64,000 nucleotides of DNA from Solirubrobacteraceae bacterium (GTDB taxonomy: Bacteria > Actinomycetota > Thermoleophilia > Solirubrobacterales > Solirubrobacteraceae), in NCBI GenBank assembly GCA_016463765.1, contig JAEMQS010000008.1, positions 1 to 64,000 of the forward strand, in the 5' to 3' direction. Shown here one piece after another: positions 39,049-47,351 of this stretch. Numbering within the stretch: position 1 is the stretch's first letter; every line of letters begins with the position of its first letter. Both the position numbers and the translations under genes were made by a program. The notes under the pieces were generated by a model. It was not told where the DNA came from. It saw only the letters and a list, made by a program, of their open reading frames with translations, and searched no databases.

Positions 39049-41556
39049 ATGGCGTTCTCGTCCGTCGGCGTGCGCGCCCTGCTCCTTGCGACAGCCCTCG
39101 CGGCGCCGTTCGCCGCCCAGGCCCAGGCCGCGCCCGCGACCGGGGCCGACCGGGAGCTCGACAGCACGCTGCAGGACCTCGTGGGCGCCGACATTGCCGG
39201 CGATCCGGTGGCGGCGCTGGCCGAGGAGCGTCAGGTGACGGTGACGCCGGGCGAGCGCGTGCTCGTCGATGTGTACGTCTCCGGGGACCTCGCCGACACC
39301 GCGCGCCGGATTGCCGCGGCCGGCATGGACGTGCGCGGCCGGATCGACGGCCCGCCCGTGCGACTGGTCTCGGGGTACCTGCCGGTCGACGGGCTGCGGG
39401 CGATCACCCGCGTCGCGGGCGTGACCGCCGTGCTGCCGACGCTCCAGGGCGGGACAGACGCCGGTGCGGCGCTCAGCGAGGGCGACGCCGCGCATCGTGG
39501 CCCCGAGGCCCGGGCGCTCGGGGTCGACGGCGCCGGGGTGAAGGTCGGCGTGATCTCCGACTCGGTGAATCTGGTGGACCCGAAGGTCGCGGGGTCGCAG
39601 GCGTCGGGCGACCTTCCACCTGCACCCGCGGGCATGGAGGTGCTGACCGATGCGTCCAGCGGTGTCGACGAGGGCCGCGCGATGGCCGAGATCGTCTACG
39701 ACACCGCGCCGGGCATCACCGAGATGGCGTTCGCGTCCGGGACCGCCGGGCAGGCGGCCGGCAAGATCGCTGCGATCGGCAACCTCGTCGCCGCGGGCGC
39801 CAAGGTCATCGCGGACGACATCTTCTACCTGGATCAGCCGTTCTTCCAGGACGGGCCGATCGCCCAGGCCGTCGACCGCGCGCGTGATGCCGGAGTCGCG
39901 TACTTCGCGTCGGCCGGCAACCGCGCGCGCCAGTCCTGGGAGGACGCGCCGCGGTTCGACCCCGCGACCGGCTTTCAGAACTTCAAGGCGACCGGCGCGC
40001 CCGACACCACCCAGACGCTGCTGACCATCCCCTCGGGCGGCGCGATCACCGTCGTCCTGCAGTGGGACGAACCGTGGACCAAGGCCAAGCACGACATCGA
40101 CATCCAGCTCGTCAACCCGACGACGAACGCCGTGCTGCTCGAACAGACCACCGACAACATCGGGACGGGGATCCCGCGGGAGGTCCTCGGCGCGGTGGCC
40201 AGCGGTGGGCCGGCCTCGGTCGGCATCCGGATCCGCCGCAAGGCCCAGGCCCCGGGCGCGCCGGAGCTGACGCGGCTGAAGTACATCGTCAGGACGGACT
40301 TCGGCTCGTTCTCCATCGGCGAGTACGGCGGCGCGGACACGATCAACCCGGATGCCGCGTCGGCGCGCGGCGCGATGGCCGTGGCCGCGATCAGTCAGGC
40401 CGACGTGGGGCTCAACGATCCGCAGACCTACAGCTCACGCGGACCGAAGACGCGGCTGTTCGACGCCGCCGGCACCCGCCTGGCGGTCCCGGAGGTGCGT
40501 CAGAAGCCGGACCTCGCCGCGGCGGACAACGTCGCGACGACGATCCCGCGGTTCAATCCCTTCCGGGGCACGAGCGCCGCGGCCCCGAGCGCCGCCGGGG
40601 TCGCCGCGCTGGCGCTCTCGGCGAAGCCCACGCTCCCGCTGCCCGTGCTCCGCGCGATCCTGACGAGCCCCGTCAACACCATCGACTGCTCGCTGCCGGG
40701 TCTGCCGGACACCGACTGCGGGTCGGGCTTCGTGCTCGCCGACCGCGTCGTGGCGCAGGCGCAGGACCCGTCGCCGCCGGTGGTGACGCAGACGGTCGCG
40801 CCCGCCGCGCCCACCGGTGCGAACGGCTGGTGGACGGGTGACGTCAGCGTCTCGTACGCGGTCACGGAGCCCGGGTCGCCGGCGCTGCTCGCCGGCTGCG
40901 AGGCCGAGACCCGGTCGATCGACGGCAGCTCGACGACCCCGGCCTGCGTCGCGCAGAGCGCGGGAGGGACGACCACGCGCGCGGGGGTCACGCTGCGGCG
41001 GGACACGAGGCCGCCGGACACGCCGCAGATCACGGGGATCGGCGGGGCGTACCCGGCGGGTCAGGTGCCGACCGCCGTCGGATGTGTGTCCTCCGACGCC
41101 ACGTCGGGTCTGGCCTCGTGCACCGTCACGCCGGTGCAGACCGCGGTCGGCGCGCACACCCTCACGGCGACCGCCACCGACAACGCCGGTCTGACCTCGA
41201 CGTCGACCGTCGCCTACGAGGTCGTCGCGGTGCCGGTGGTCGTCCCGGTCCCCGCCGGCGGCGTCGCGGGCATCTCGGCGGGCTCGTTCCGTGCGGCGTC
41301 GGTCGTCACCCTCCCGTCGGCCACGCGGTGCGTGCCGGCCACCACCCGCCTGAAGGTCCGCGTCCGCGCGCCCCGCGGCGGCGCGATCCGCGCGGTGACG
41401 GTCACCATGACCGGCGTGAAGAGTGCCCGGACCCTGAAGAAGGCCGGCACGATCACCCTCGCCAGGCTCCAGCGCAAGCGGGCCACCGTCACCGTGACCG
41501 TCACGCTGCGCGACGGCCGGAAGTCGACGATCACGCGCACCTACAGGCGCTGCTGA
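39049..41556 (+). CDS. secreted subtilisin-like serine peptidase with Asp-Glu-Ser arrangement
   Basis: 835 residues. A signal peptide (first ~27 residues) is followed by a propeptide-like region, then an S8-type domain. Asp171 lies in VGVISDSVN, oxyanion Asn291 in YFASAGNRA, and Ser509 in FRGTSAAAPSAAG. Where His of HGT is expected, the sequence is DEGRAMAEIVYDTAPG with Glu208, so the triad would be Asp-Glu-Ser. A beta-rich insert of about 100 residues sits between Asn291 and Ser509. The C-terminal 270 residues hold Ig-like segments with Cys pairs and a basic end. It is exported, and divergent from the malic enzyme gene across 99 bases. Confidence 0.82.
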   Translation: MAFSSVGVRALLLATALAAPFAAQAQAAPATGADRELDSTLQDLVGADIAGDPVAALAEERQVTVTPGERVLVDVYVSGDLADTARRIAAAGMDVRGRIDGPPVRLVSGYLPVDGLRAITRVAGVTAVLPTLQGGTDAGAALSEGDAAHRGPEARALGVDGAGVKVGVISDSVNLVDPKVAGSQASGDLPPAPAGMEVLTDASSGVDEGRAMAEIVYDTAPGITEMAFASGTAGQAAGKIAAIGNLVAAGAKVIADDIFYLDQPFFQDGPIAQAVDRARDAGVAYFASAGNRARQSWEDAPRFDPATGFQNFKATGAPDTTQTLLTIPSGGAITVVLQWDEPWTKAKHDIDIQLVNPTTNAVLLEQTTDNIGTGIPREVLGAVASGGPASVGIRIRRKAQAPGAPELTRLKYIVRTDFGSFSIGEYGGADTINPDAASARGAMAVAAISQADVGLNDPQTYSSRGPKTRLFDAAGTRLAVPEVRQKPDLAAADNVATTIPRFNPFRGTSAAAPSAAGVAALALSAKPTLPLPVLRAILTSPVNTIDCSLPGLPDTDCGSGFVLADRVVAQAQDPSPPVVTQTVAPAAPTGANGWWTGDVSVSYAVTEPGSPALLAGCEAETRSIDGSSTTPACVAQSAGGTTTRAGVTLRRDTRPPDTPQITGIGGAYPAGQVPTAVGCVSSDATSGLASCTVTPVQTAVGAHTLTATATDNAGLTSTSTVAYEVVAVPVVVPVPAGGVAGISAGSFRAASVVTLPSATRCVPATTRLKVRVRAPRGGAIRAVTVTMTGVKSARTLKKAGTITLARLQRKRATVTVTVTLRDGRKSTITRTYRRC

Positions 41557-41587
41557 GCAGGCCGCGCGGACGGGTAGGGTGCCCGTC

Positions 41588-44161
41588 GTGTCCGACCGTC
41601 CCGAGCGCCTCTTCCTCATCGACGGCAACTCGCTCGTGTACCGCGCGTTCTTCGCGCTGCCCGAGTCGATCGCCACCTCCACCGGTCAGCCGACGAATGC
41701 GATCTTCGGCTTCGCGTCGATGCTGGTGAAGATCCTCACCGAGCACGGCGTGCAGCCCACGATCGTCGTGTGGGACGCCGGCCTGTCCGGGCGCAAGGAG
41801 ATCTCGCAGGAGTACAAGGCGCAGCGCGCCAGCCGCCCGGATCTCCTGCGCGAGCAGTGGCCGCACTTCGCGCCGCTCGTCGATGCGTTCGGCTACAAGA
41901 ACGTGTCGGTCGAGGGCTTCGAAGCCGACGACGTCATCGCGTCCATCGCCGAGCGCGCGCGGGAGAAGGGCATCCCTTCCACGATCGTCACCGGCGACCG
42001 CGACGCGTTTCAGCTCATCGATCCCGACGGTGTCGTCACGGTCATGGCGACGTCCCGCGGCATCACCGAGACGAAGCTCTACGACCACCAGGCCGTCGTC
42101 GATCGCTACGGGATCACGCCGGAGCTGATCCCCGACTTCTACGGGCTGAAGGGCGACACGTCGGACAACATCCCGGGCGTTCCGGGGATCGGCGACAAGA
42201 CCGCGGCGCAGCTGCTGCAGGCGTGGGGGGACCTCGAGGGCGTGCTCAGCCACGTCGACGACATCTCCGGCGCCAAGCGCAAGGAGAACCTCACCGACCA
42301 CGCCGACGACGCGCGCATGTCCAAGCAGCTGGCGACGATCCAGCGCGACGTCCCCGTCGACATCGACGTCGAGCACGAGCTGGGCCGCGAGCCGGACCGC
42401 TCGAAGCTGCGCGAGGTCTTCCGCGAGTTCGAGCTGCGCGATCCGCTGCGCCGCCTGGAGGAGGTCTTCGGCGAGGACGGTGCGGCGCCGACGCCGGACT
42501 CCGCGGTGAAGCTCGGCGCGACGGTGCGCGAGGGGACCCCCGCTGACGCTGCCGCGCTGCCTGGTGACGAACTGGCGGTCGCCGTGGTGGAGCCGGCGAT
42601 CGAGGAGGGGCAGCTGCTGGCCCTGGAGGAACGGTGGCGCTTCGCGGTCGCGTCGGGCGACCAGGTCGTCGTCGGCCACGTGGACCGTCCCGAGGATCTC
42701 GTCGACGCGCTGGGGGACCGGCCGATCACCGCGCATGACGTCAAGGCGCTGCGTCGCGTGCCGCCGCGCATCGCGCACGACACGCTGCTCGGCGCCTACC
42801 TGCTTGAGCCCGCCCGCCGCGGGTACCCGTTCGCCGAGCTGTGCTCCGAGCGCGGGATCGCCGCCGACACGGGCGACGAGCTGGCCGACACCGCGGTGCT
42901 CGTCGGCGCGCTGACCGCCTGGCAGCGCGAGCAGCTCGAGGAGCGCGACCTGACGCGCCTGCTGCACGACATGGAGCTGCCGATCGTCCCGGTGCTGCGC
43001 GACATGGAGCTCGCGGGCGTGCGCCTGAACGTCGAGCGCCTGAACGAGGTCGGCACGCGGGTGCGCGACGAGATCCACACACTCGAGCGTGAGATCTGGG
43101 ACCTGGCCGACGAGGAGTTCCTCATCGCGTCGCCGCAGCAGCTCGGCTCGGTGCTGTTCGAGAAGCTCGGGCTGTCGCGCAAGCGGCGCGGCAAGACCGG
43201 GTTCTCCACCGACGCCCGGGTGCTGCAGGCCATCCGCGACGAGCACCCGATCATTCCCAAGATCGAGCGCTGGCGCGAGCTCAACCAGCTGACGAAGACG
43301 TACCTCGACACGCTGCCCGCGCTGACCGACGAGGACTCGCGCATCCACACGACGTTCGAGCAGGCCGTCGCCCAGACGGGTCGCCTGTCGTCGAAGGACC
43401 CGAACATGCAGAACGTGCCGGTCCGCACGGCGCTGGGCCGCGAGATCCGGGGGTGCTTCGAGGCGGCGGAGGGGAACGTGCTGCTGAGCATCGACTACTC
43501 GCAGATCGAACTGCGCGTGCTCGCGCACATCGCCGACGAGCCGGTGCTCAAGGAGATCTTCATCCGCGGCGAGGACGTGCACAGCGCCACCGCCTCGCAG
43601 GTCTTCGGGATCCCGCCGGATGAGATCGACGTCGGCCAGCGGTCGAAGGCCAAGATGGTCAACTACGGCATCGTCTACGGCCTCACGGACTACGGCATGG
43701 CCGACCGCCTCGGCATCGAGCGCGACGAGGCCAAGGAGTTCATCGACGCGTACTTCGCGCGCTTCCCGGCCGTGAAGGCCTACATCGATACGACGATCGA
43801 GCAGGCGCGCGAATACGGGTTCGTCATGACGATGTGGGGCCGCCGCCGGCAGATCCCCGAGCTGAAGGCGCGCAACTGGCAGGTGCGGTCGCTCGGTGAG
43901 CGCCTGGCGGTCAACACGCCGATCCAGGGGACCGCGGCGGACATCCTCAAGCTCGCGATGATCCGTACGGCGCACCTGCTCGACGGGTCCGCCGTCCGGC
44001 CGATCCTCACCGTGCACGACGAGCTGCTCTTCGAAGGGCCGCCCGACGAGGTGGCCTCCGCGCAGCCCGACATCGTCAAGGCGATGGTCGACGTGTGGGA
44101 GCACACGCCGCCGCTGGAGGTCGACGCCGGCGTGGGGAAGACCTGGCTGGAGGCCAAGTAG
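41588..44161 (+). CDS. polA: DNA polymerase I
   Basis: 857 residues. The N-terminal 5' nuclease (FLIDGNSLVYRAFFALP.., EGFEADDVIASIA, TGDRDAFQLI, GLKGDTSDNIPGVPGIGDKTA) is complete. The middle 3'-5' exonuclease domain lacks the DxE pattern (AVAVVEPAIEEGQ instead), so proofreading is probably absent. The polymerase domain is intact: SIDYSQIELRVLAHI, O-helix RSKAKMVNYGIVYG with Tyr at the position of E. coli Phe762, and LTVHDELLFE. GTG 41588 is chosen because TAGGGT (41575-41580) is 7 bases upstream; GTG 41579 is also in frame. It processes Okazaki fragments and repair gaps. Confidence 0.96.
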   Translation: MSDRPERLFLIDGNSLVYRAFFALPESIATSTGQPTNAIFGFASMLVKILTEHGVQPTIVVWDAGLSGRKEISQEYKAQRASRPDLLREQWPHFAPLVDAFGYKNVSVEGFEADDVIASIAERAREKGIPSTIVTGDRDAFQLIDPDGVVTVMATSRGITETKLYDHQAVVDRYGITPELIPDFYGLKGDTSDNIPGVPGIGDKTAAQLLQAWGDLEGVLSHVDDISGAKRKENLTDHADDARMSKQLATIQRDVPVDIDVEHELGREPDRSKLREVFREFELRDPLRRLEEVFGEDGAAPTPDSAVKLGATVREGTPADAAALPGDELAVAVVEPAIEEGQLLALEERWRFAVASGDQVVVGHVDRPEDLVDALGDRPITAHDVKALRRVPPRIAHDTLLGAYLLEPARRGYPFAELCSERGIAADTGDELADTAVLVGALTAWQREQLEERDLTRLLHDMELPIVPVLRDMELAGVRLNVERLNEVGTRVRDEIHTLEREIWDLADEEFLIASPQQLGSVLFEKLGLSRKRRGKTGFSTDARVLQAIRDEHPIIPKIERWRELNQLTKTYLDTLPALTDEDSRIHTTFEQAVAQTGRLSSKDPNMQNVPVRTALGREIRGCFEAAEGNVLLSIDYSQIELRVLAHIADEPVLKEIFIRGEDVHSATASQVFGIPPDEIDVGQRSKAKMVNYGIVYGLTDYGMADRLGIERDEAKEFIDAYFARFPAVKAYIDTTIEQAREYGFVMTMWGRRRQIPELKARNWQVRSLGERLAVNTPIQGTAADILKLAMIRTAHLLDGSAVRPILTVHDELLFEGPPDEVASAQPDIVKAMVDVWEHTPPLEVDAGVGKTWLEAK

Positions 44162-44163
44162 CG

Positions 44164-44607
44164 ATGGACCGCGGGCTGGCGGCGATCCTCACCGCCACCG
44201 CCGGTGGGATCGTCGCGCTGCAACCGCTCGTCAACTCGCTGCTGGGCCGGCAGATCGGCACGCTGCAGGCGGCACTCGTCTCGTTCGTGATCGGGACGGT
44301 GGCCCTCGCCGTGGTCGTGGCGTTCGCCAGCGGCGGGTTCGGCGCGATCGGCGACGTCGCCGGGGTGCCGTGGTACTACCTGCTCGGCGGGCTGATGGGC
44401 GTCCTGTACGTCAGCACCGCGCTGGTCGCCGTGCGATCACTGGGGGCCGGCGGGGTCGTGGCGGCGACGATCACCGGGCAGCTCACCCTCTCGGTGATCG
44501 CCGACCGGTTCGGCTGGCTGGGCGCCGAGCGGCGGCCGATCACGGTGTCGACGCTCCTCGGGGTCGCCCTCCTGGCGGCGGGCACCTGGCTCATCGTGCG
44601 CGACTGA
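44164..44607 (+). CDS. DMT superfamily membrane protein (DUF606/YdcZ type)
   Basis: 147 residues with five hydrophobic helices. GLAAILTATAGGIVALQPLVNSLLGRQIGTLQAALVSFVIGTVAL is the family's N-terminal pattern, and WYYLLGGLMGVLYV and LGVALLAAGTWLIV are the next helices. The DUF606 group of the drug/metabolite superfamily works as a dimer of small subunits; cargo is unknown. It starts 2 bases after polA and ends just before the tandem operator of the next operon. Confidence 0.85.
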   Translation: MDRGLAAILTATAGGIVALQPLVNSLLGRQIGTLQAALVSFVIGTVALAVVVAFASGGFGAIGDVAGVPWYYLLGGLMGVLYVSTALVAVRSLGAGGVVAATITGQLTLSVIADRFGWLGAERRPITVSTLLGVALLAAGTWLIVRD

Positions 44608-44609
44608 GC

Positions 44610-44648
44610 GTTTCCACCACACGGAAGGGGTGGCCCGCATGTCGGAAG
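44610..44648 (+). promoter_or_regulatory. tandem operator in front of the deaminase operon (two sites 21 bp apart)
   Basis: Site 1 GTTTCCACCACACGGAAG (44610-44627) includes TTCC-N7-GGAA. Site 2 GCCCGCATGTCGGAAG (44633-44648) differs from the corresponding site at 30315-30330 at only two bases. CGGAAG cores at 44622 and 44643 are 21 bp apart, the same spacing as in the amidase operon. This is the best candidate target for the IclR regulator encoded four genes downstream. Confidence 0.65.
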
Positions 44649-44654
44649 GACGCC

Positions 44655-44730
44655 ATCCGGTTTCGCCCCGGCGTCGATACCGGCGGGTCGCGGAGGTCGC
44701 CAGCCTTCAGACCGGGTGATGAAACCGGAT
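44655..44730 (+). promoter_or_regulatory. 10-bp inverted repeat enclosing the deaminase start codon
   Basis: ATCCGGTTTC (44655-44664) and GAAACCGGAT (44721-44730) are exact complements 56 bases apart. The second arm begins inside the start codon ATG 44719, so a folded leader could hide the start. It may be a leader RNA structure or a chance repeat. No known riboswitch class was recognised. Confidence 0.35.
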
Positions 44731-46149
44731 TTCGAAGAACGGAAGGGCGAGGTGCTCCTCGCGGGCGCCGAGGTGCTCACCGACGACGGCTTGGCCGCGC
44801 GTGACGTCCTGCTCCAGGGCGGGCGGATCGCGGCCCTCGCCGAGCCGGGCGCAGACGTCGAGGCCGGCGAGACCGTCGACGTCTCCGGACGCCTGATCCT
44901 GCCGGGCCTGGTCGACGCCCACACGCACTCCTACGCGCAGCTCTGCCGCGAGGGCCTCGCCACCGACCGCCTCGAGCCGTGGCTGCCCGGCGCGGTCGCC
45001 TCCGGGGCGGGCCTGACGGCTGAAGGCGCGGCAATCGCCGCACAACTGTCGGCCATCGACGCGCTCCGGCACGGGGCCACCACCACGCTCGATCACGCGA
45101 CGCTCGGCGAGGGGCACGCCGTCGCGATCGTCGACGCCTACGACCGCGTGGGTGCACGCGTGGCGCTCGCCGCCCAGGTCCAGGACGTGCCGTTCGCCGA
45201 CGCGCTGCACGGCGTCGATGCCGACGTCCGCGCGCAGGTCGCGGCCGCGGACACCCGCGGCGCGCCGGAGACCGAGACGCAGCTCGCGCGCTGCCGGGAA
45301 CTCCTGGACGCCGCGGCCGGCCATGACCGGATCACGGTCCTGCTCGGACCCTCGGCGCCCGAGCGCTGCAGTGGCGCGCTGCTCGACGGGATCGCCGCGC
45401 TCGCCGACGAGCACAGGGTCGGCATCCACGTCCACCTGCTGGAAACCCCGCAGCAGCGGGTCGGCGGCGACCCGCTCGGCACGCTCGCCGACCACGGACT
45501 GCTGCGCGAGGGGCTGTCGGTCGCCCACGGCGTGTACCTCGACGAGGACGACCTGGCCAGGTTGCGCGACGCGGGTGGCGCGCTCGTCCACAACCCCCTG
45601 AGCAACCTGAGCCTCGGCAGCGGCCGGCTCGACCTGCGCGCCGTGCTCGACGCGGGCGTCACGGTCGGCCTCGGCTGCGACAGCTGGACCACCGGCGGGC
45701 CGCAGGACATCCTCGCGCAGGCGCGGCTGGCGCTGAACGGCACCCGGCCGGAAGAGCCCGCCGAGCGCTGGCTCGAGCCGGCCGACGTGTGGACGCTCAC
45801 CGCGGCCGGCGGGGCGCGGGCGATCGGGCTCGGCGACACCGTCGGCGTCCTGCGTCCCGGCGCCCACGCGGACCTGCTGATCGTGGACCCGCTGGGCGCG
45901 GGGATGGTCCCCGGCATCGACTGCGCGATGCAGCTCGTCACCGGCGGCCTCGGCGCCGGGCTGCGCGAGGCGTGGGTCGGCGGTCGCCCCGTCCTGCGCG
46001 ACGGCATGCCGCTGCACGTCGACCTCGCGACGCTCACCGCGCGCGCCGGCGAGCTCGTCCCCGAGCTTCGCGCCGCGGCCGCCGCCCAGCAGCCGCTGGC
46101 CGACCGGCTCGCGGCCCTGCTGACCCATGCCGTCCCGACCGTCGCCTGA
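44719..46149 (+). CDS. amidohydrolase, SAH/guanine/chlorotriazine deaminase-like (ATZ/TRZ family)
   Basis: 476 residues. Metal ligands His68 and His70 lie in GLVDAHTHSYAQLCREG, and further conserved blocks are HVHLLET, LSVAHGVYLDEDD (His), HNPLSNLSLGSG and the catalytic Asp in GLGCDSWTTGG. The pattern places it with the aminohydrolases of nucleosides, guanine, hydroxy-atrazine and N-formimino compounds. It starts an operon of cupin, PRTase-like, M20 hydrolase, IclR, MFS and hydantoinase genes and is preceded by a tandem operator. Likely first ring-deamination step; the exact substrate cannot be told. GTG 44716 directly before ATG 44719 is an alternative start. Confidence 0.85.
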   Translation: MKPDFEERKGEVLLAGAEVLTDDGLAARDVLLQGGRIAALAEPGADVEAGETVDVSGRLILPGLVDAHTHSYAQLCREGLATDRLEPWLPGAVASGAGLTAEGAAIAAQLSAIDALRHGATTTLDHATLGEGHAVAIVDAYDRVGARVALAAQVQDVPFADALHGVDADVRAQVAAADTRGAPETETQLARCRELLDAAAGHDRITVLLGPSAPERCSGALLDGIAALADEHRVGIHVHLLETPQQRVGGDPLGTLADHGLLREGLSVAHGVYLDEDDLARLRDAGGALVHNPLSNLSLGSGRLDLRAVLDAGVTVGLGCDSWTTGGPQDILAQARLALNGTRPEEPAERWLEPADVWTLTAAGGARAIGLGDTVGVLRPGAHADLLIVDPLGAGMVPGIDCAMQLVTGGLGAGLREAWVGGRPVLRDGMPLHVDLATLTARAGELVPELRAAAAAQQPLADRLAALLTHAVPTVA

Positions 46150-46158
46150 GGAGCCGAA

Positions 46159-46833
46159 GTGCCCAAGCCGCTGACCCGCCTGTACCCGATCGACGTCGAG
46201 CTCCTGGAGTGGACGCGCCCCGAGGGCTCGCCCGAGGGCGTGCGCGAGAAGGTCCTCGCGCGGGACCCCGACACCGGATCGGTCACGCGGCTGCTCCAGG
46301 TCGACCCCGGCGTCGCGACGGGCGTGTTCACGCACGACCACTGGGAGGAGGTCCTCCTGCTCGAGGGCTCCTACAAGATGGGCGACGAGTTCCACCCGAC
46401 CGGAACCTTCACGTGCAAGGGGCCGGGGATCGCCCACGGGCCGTTCGCGACGGTCGAGGGGTACACCTGCCTCGAGTTCCGCGACTACCACCCGCCGAGC
46501 ATGGACAAGCCCGCGGTACGGCTGTACCCGATCGACATCGAGCAGATGCCGTGGACGCGGCCCGAGGGCTCGCCGGAGGGCGTCTGGGAGAAGCTGCTGA
46601 CGATCGGCCCGTCGGGGTCGGCGACGCGACTGCTGCGCGTCGAGCCGGGCATCGCCACCGGCGTGTTCAACCACGACCACGCCGAGGAGGTCATGATCCT
46701 CGCCGGCTCGTACAAGATGGGCGACGAGTTCCACCCGGCGGGGACGTTCACCTGCAAGGGCCCCGACGTCGACCACGGTCCGTTCCTGACGACCGAGGGC
46801 TACGACTGCATCGAGGTGCGCAACTACGCATGA
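46159..46833 (+). CDS. protein of two tandem ChrR-like cupin domains
   Basis: 224 residues made of two near-identical halves (1-112 and 113-224). Each has TRLYPID, (T/W)TRPEGSPEGV.EK, GVATGVF.HDH and GSYKMGDEFHP.GTFTCKGP, so the gene arose by internal duplication. The HDH..E..H pattern would bind a divalent metal in each half. GTG 46159 with GAGGAG before it is the start. Cupins in catabolic operons act as dioxygenases, isomerases or amide/ureido hydrolases. Coupled to the next gene by ATGA. Confidence 0.8.
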   Translation: MPKPLTRLYPIDVELLEWTRPEGSPEGVREKVLARDPDTGSVTRLLQVDPGVATGVFTHDHWEEVLLLEGSYKMGDEFHPTGTFTCKGPGIAHGPFATVEGYTCLEFRDYHPPSMDKPAVRLYPIDIEQMPWTRPEGSPEGVWEKLLTIGPSGSATRLLRVEPGIATGVFNHDHAEEVMILAGSYKMGDEFHPAGTFTCKGPDVDHGPFLTTEGYDCIEVRNYA

Positions 46834-47351
46834 CCACCGGCGGCGTCACTCCGGTTGATCGGGAGGCACTCGCGGGCGACCTCGGCCGCGGCGGGTACCT
46901 GCGCGGCAGCTTCGCCTACGCGGACGGCAACGCGCGGCACTGGTTTCAGACCGAGCTCGTGCTCGCGCGCCCCGGCGTGCTCGACCGCTGCGCGGAGCTG
47001 CTGCGCGCGCATGTCGACCCCCAGGCGGACCGGCTCGCCGCGCGCGGTCCGGCGGCGGTGGCGGTGGCGACGGCGCTGGCGCTGCGCACGGACCTCACGC
47101 TGCTGCTGGAGCCCGAGGGGCAGACCGGCTTCGCGGGGGACGTGTTCCCCGGGGCGCGGGTCATCCTTGTTGAGGACGTAATCATGACCGGGCGCCATGC
47201 GCTCGCGTCCATCACCGCGCTGCGCAACGGGTCGATGGAGGTGCTGCGGACGCTGTCGGTCGTCGACCGCGAGGCCGGCGGCGCGTTCGCCGTCGAGGCC
47301 GCGGGCGTGCCGGTCACGGCGCTGTTCACCGAGCGCGAGCTTCTGCCGTGA
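46830..47351 (+). CDS. orotate phosphoribosyltransferase-like protein
   Basis: 173 residues. The type I PRTase loop is VILVEDVIMTGRHALASI (acidic pair before the TG that binds PRPP ribose and phosphate). The front part (GGYLRGSFAYADGNARHWFQTELVLARPGVL) resembles the PyrE pattern with a shorter N-terminus. Its place among a deaminase, carbamoyl hydrolase and hydantoinase suggests handling of a pyrimidine-like or imide ring rather than de novo UMP synthesis, but a second pyrE elsewhere cannot be excluded. Coupled to both neighbours. Confidence 0.75.
   Translation: MTTGGVTPVDREALAGDLGRGGYLRGSFAYADGNARHWFQTELVLARPGVLDRCAELLRAHVDPQADRLAARGPAAVAVATALALRTDLTLLLEPEGQTGFAGDVFPGARVILVEDVIMTGRHALASITALRNGSMEVLRTLSVVDREAGGAFAVEAAGVPVTALFTERELLP

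Noticed and set aside
41531-44104. An 857-codon minus-strand open frame opposite polA
   Set aside because: Exactly mirrors polA codon structure; no conserved motif, whereas polA has every expected one.
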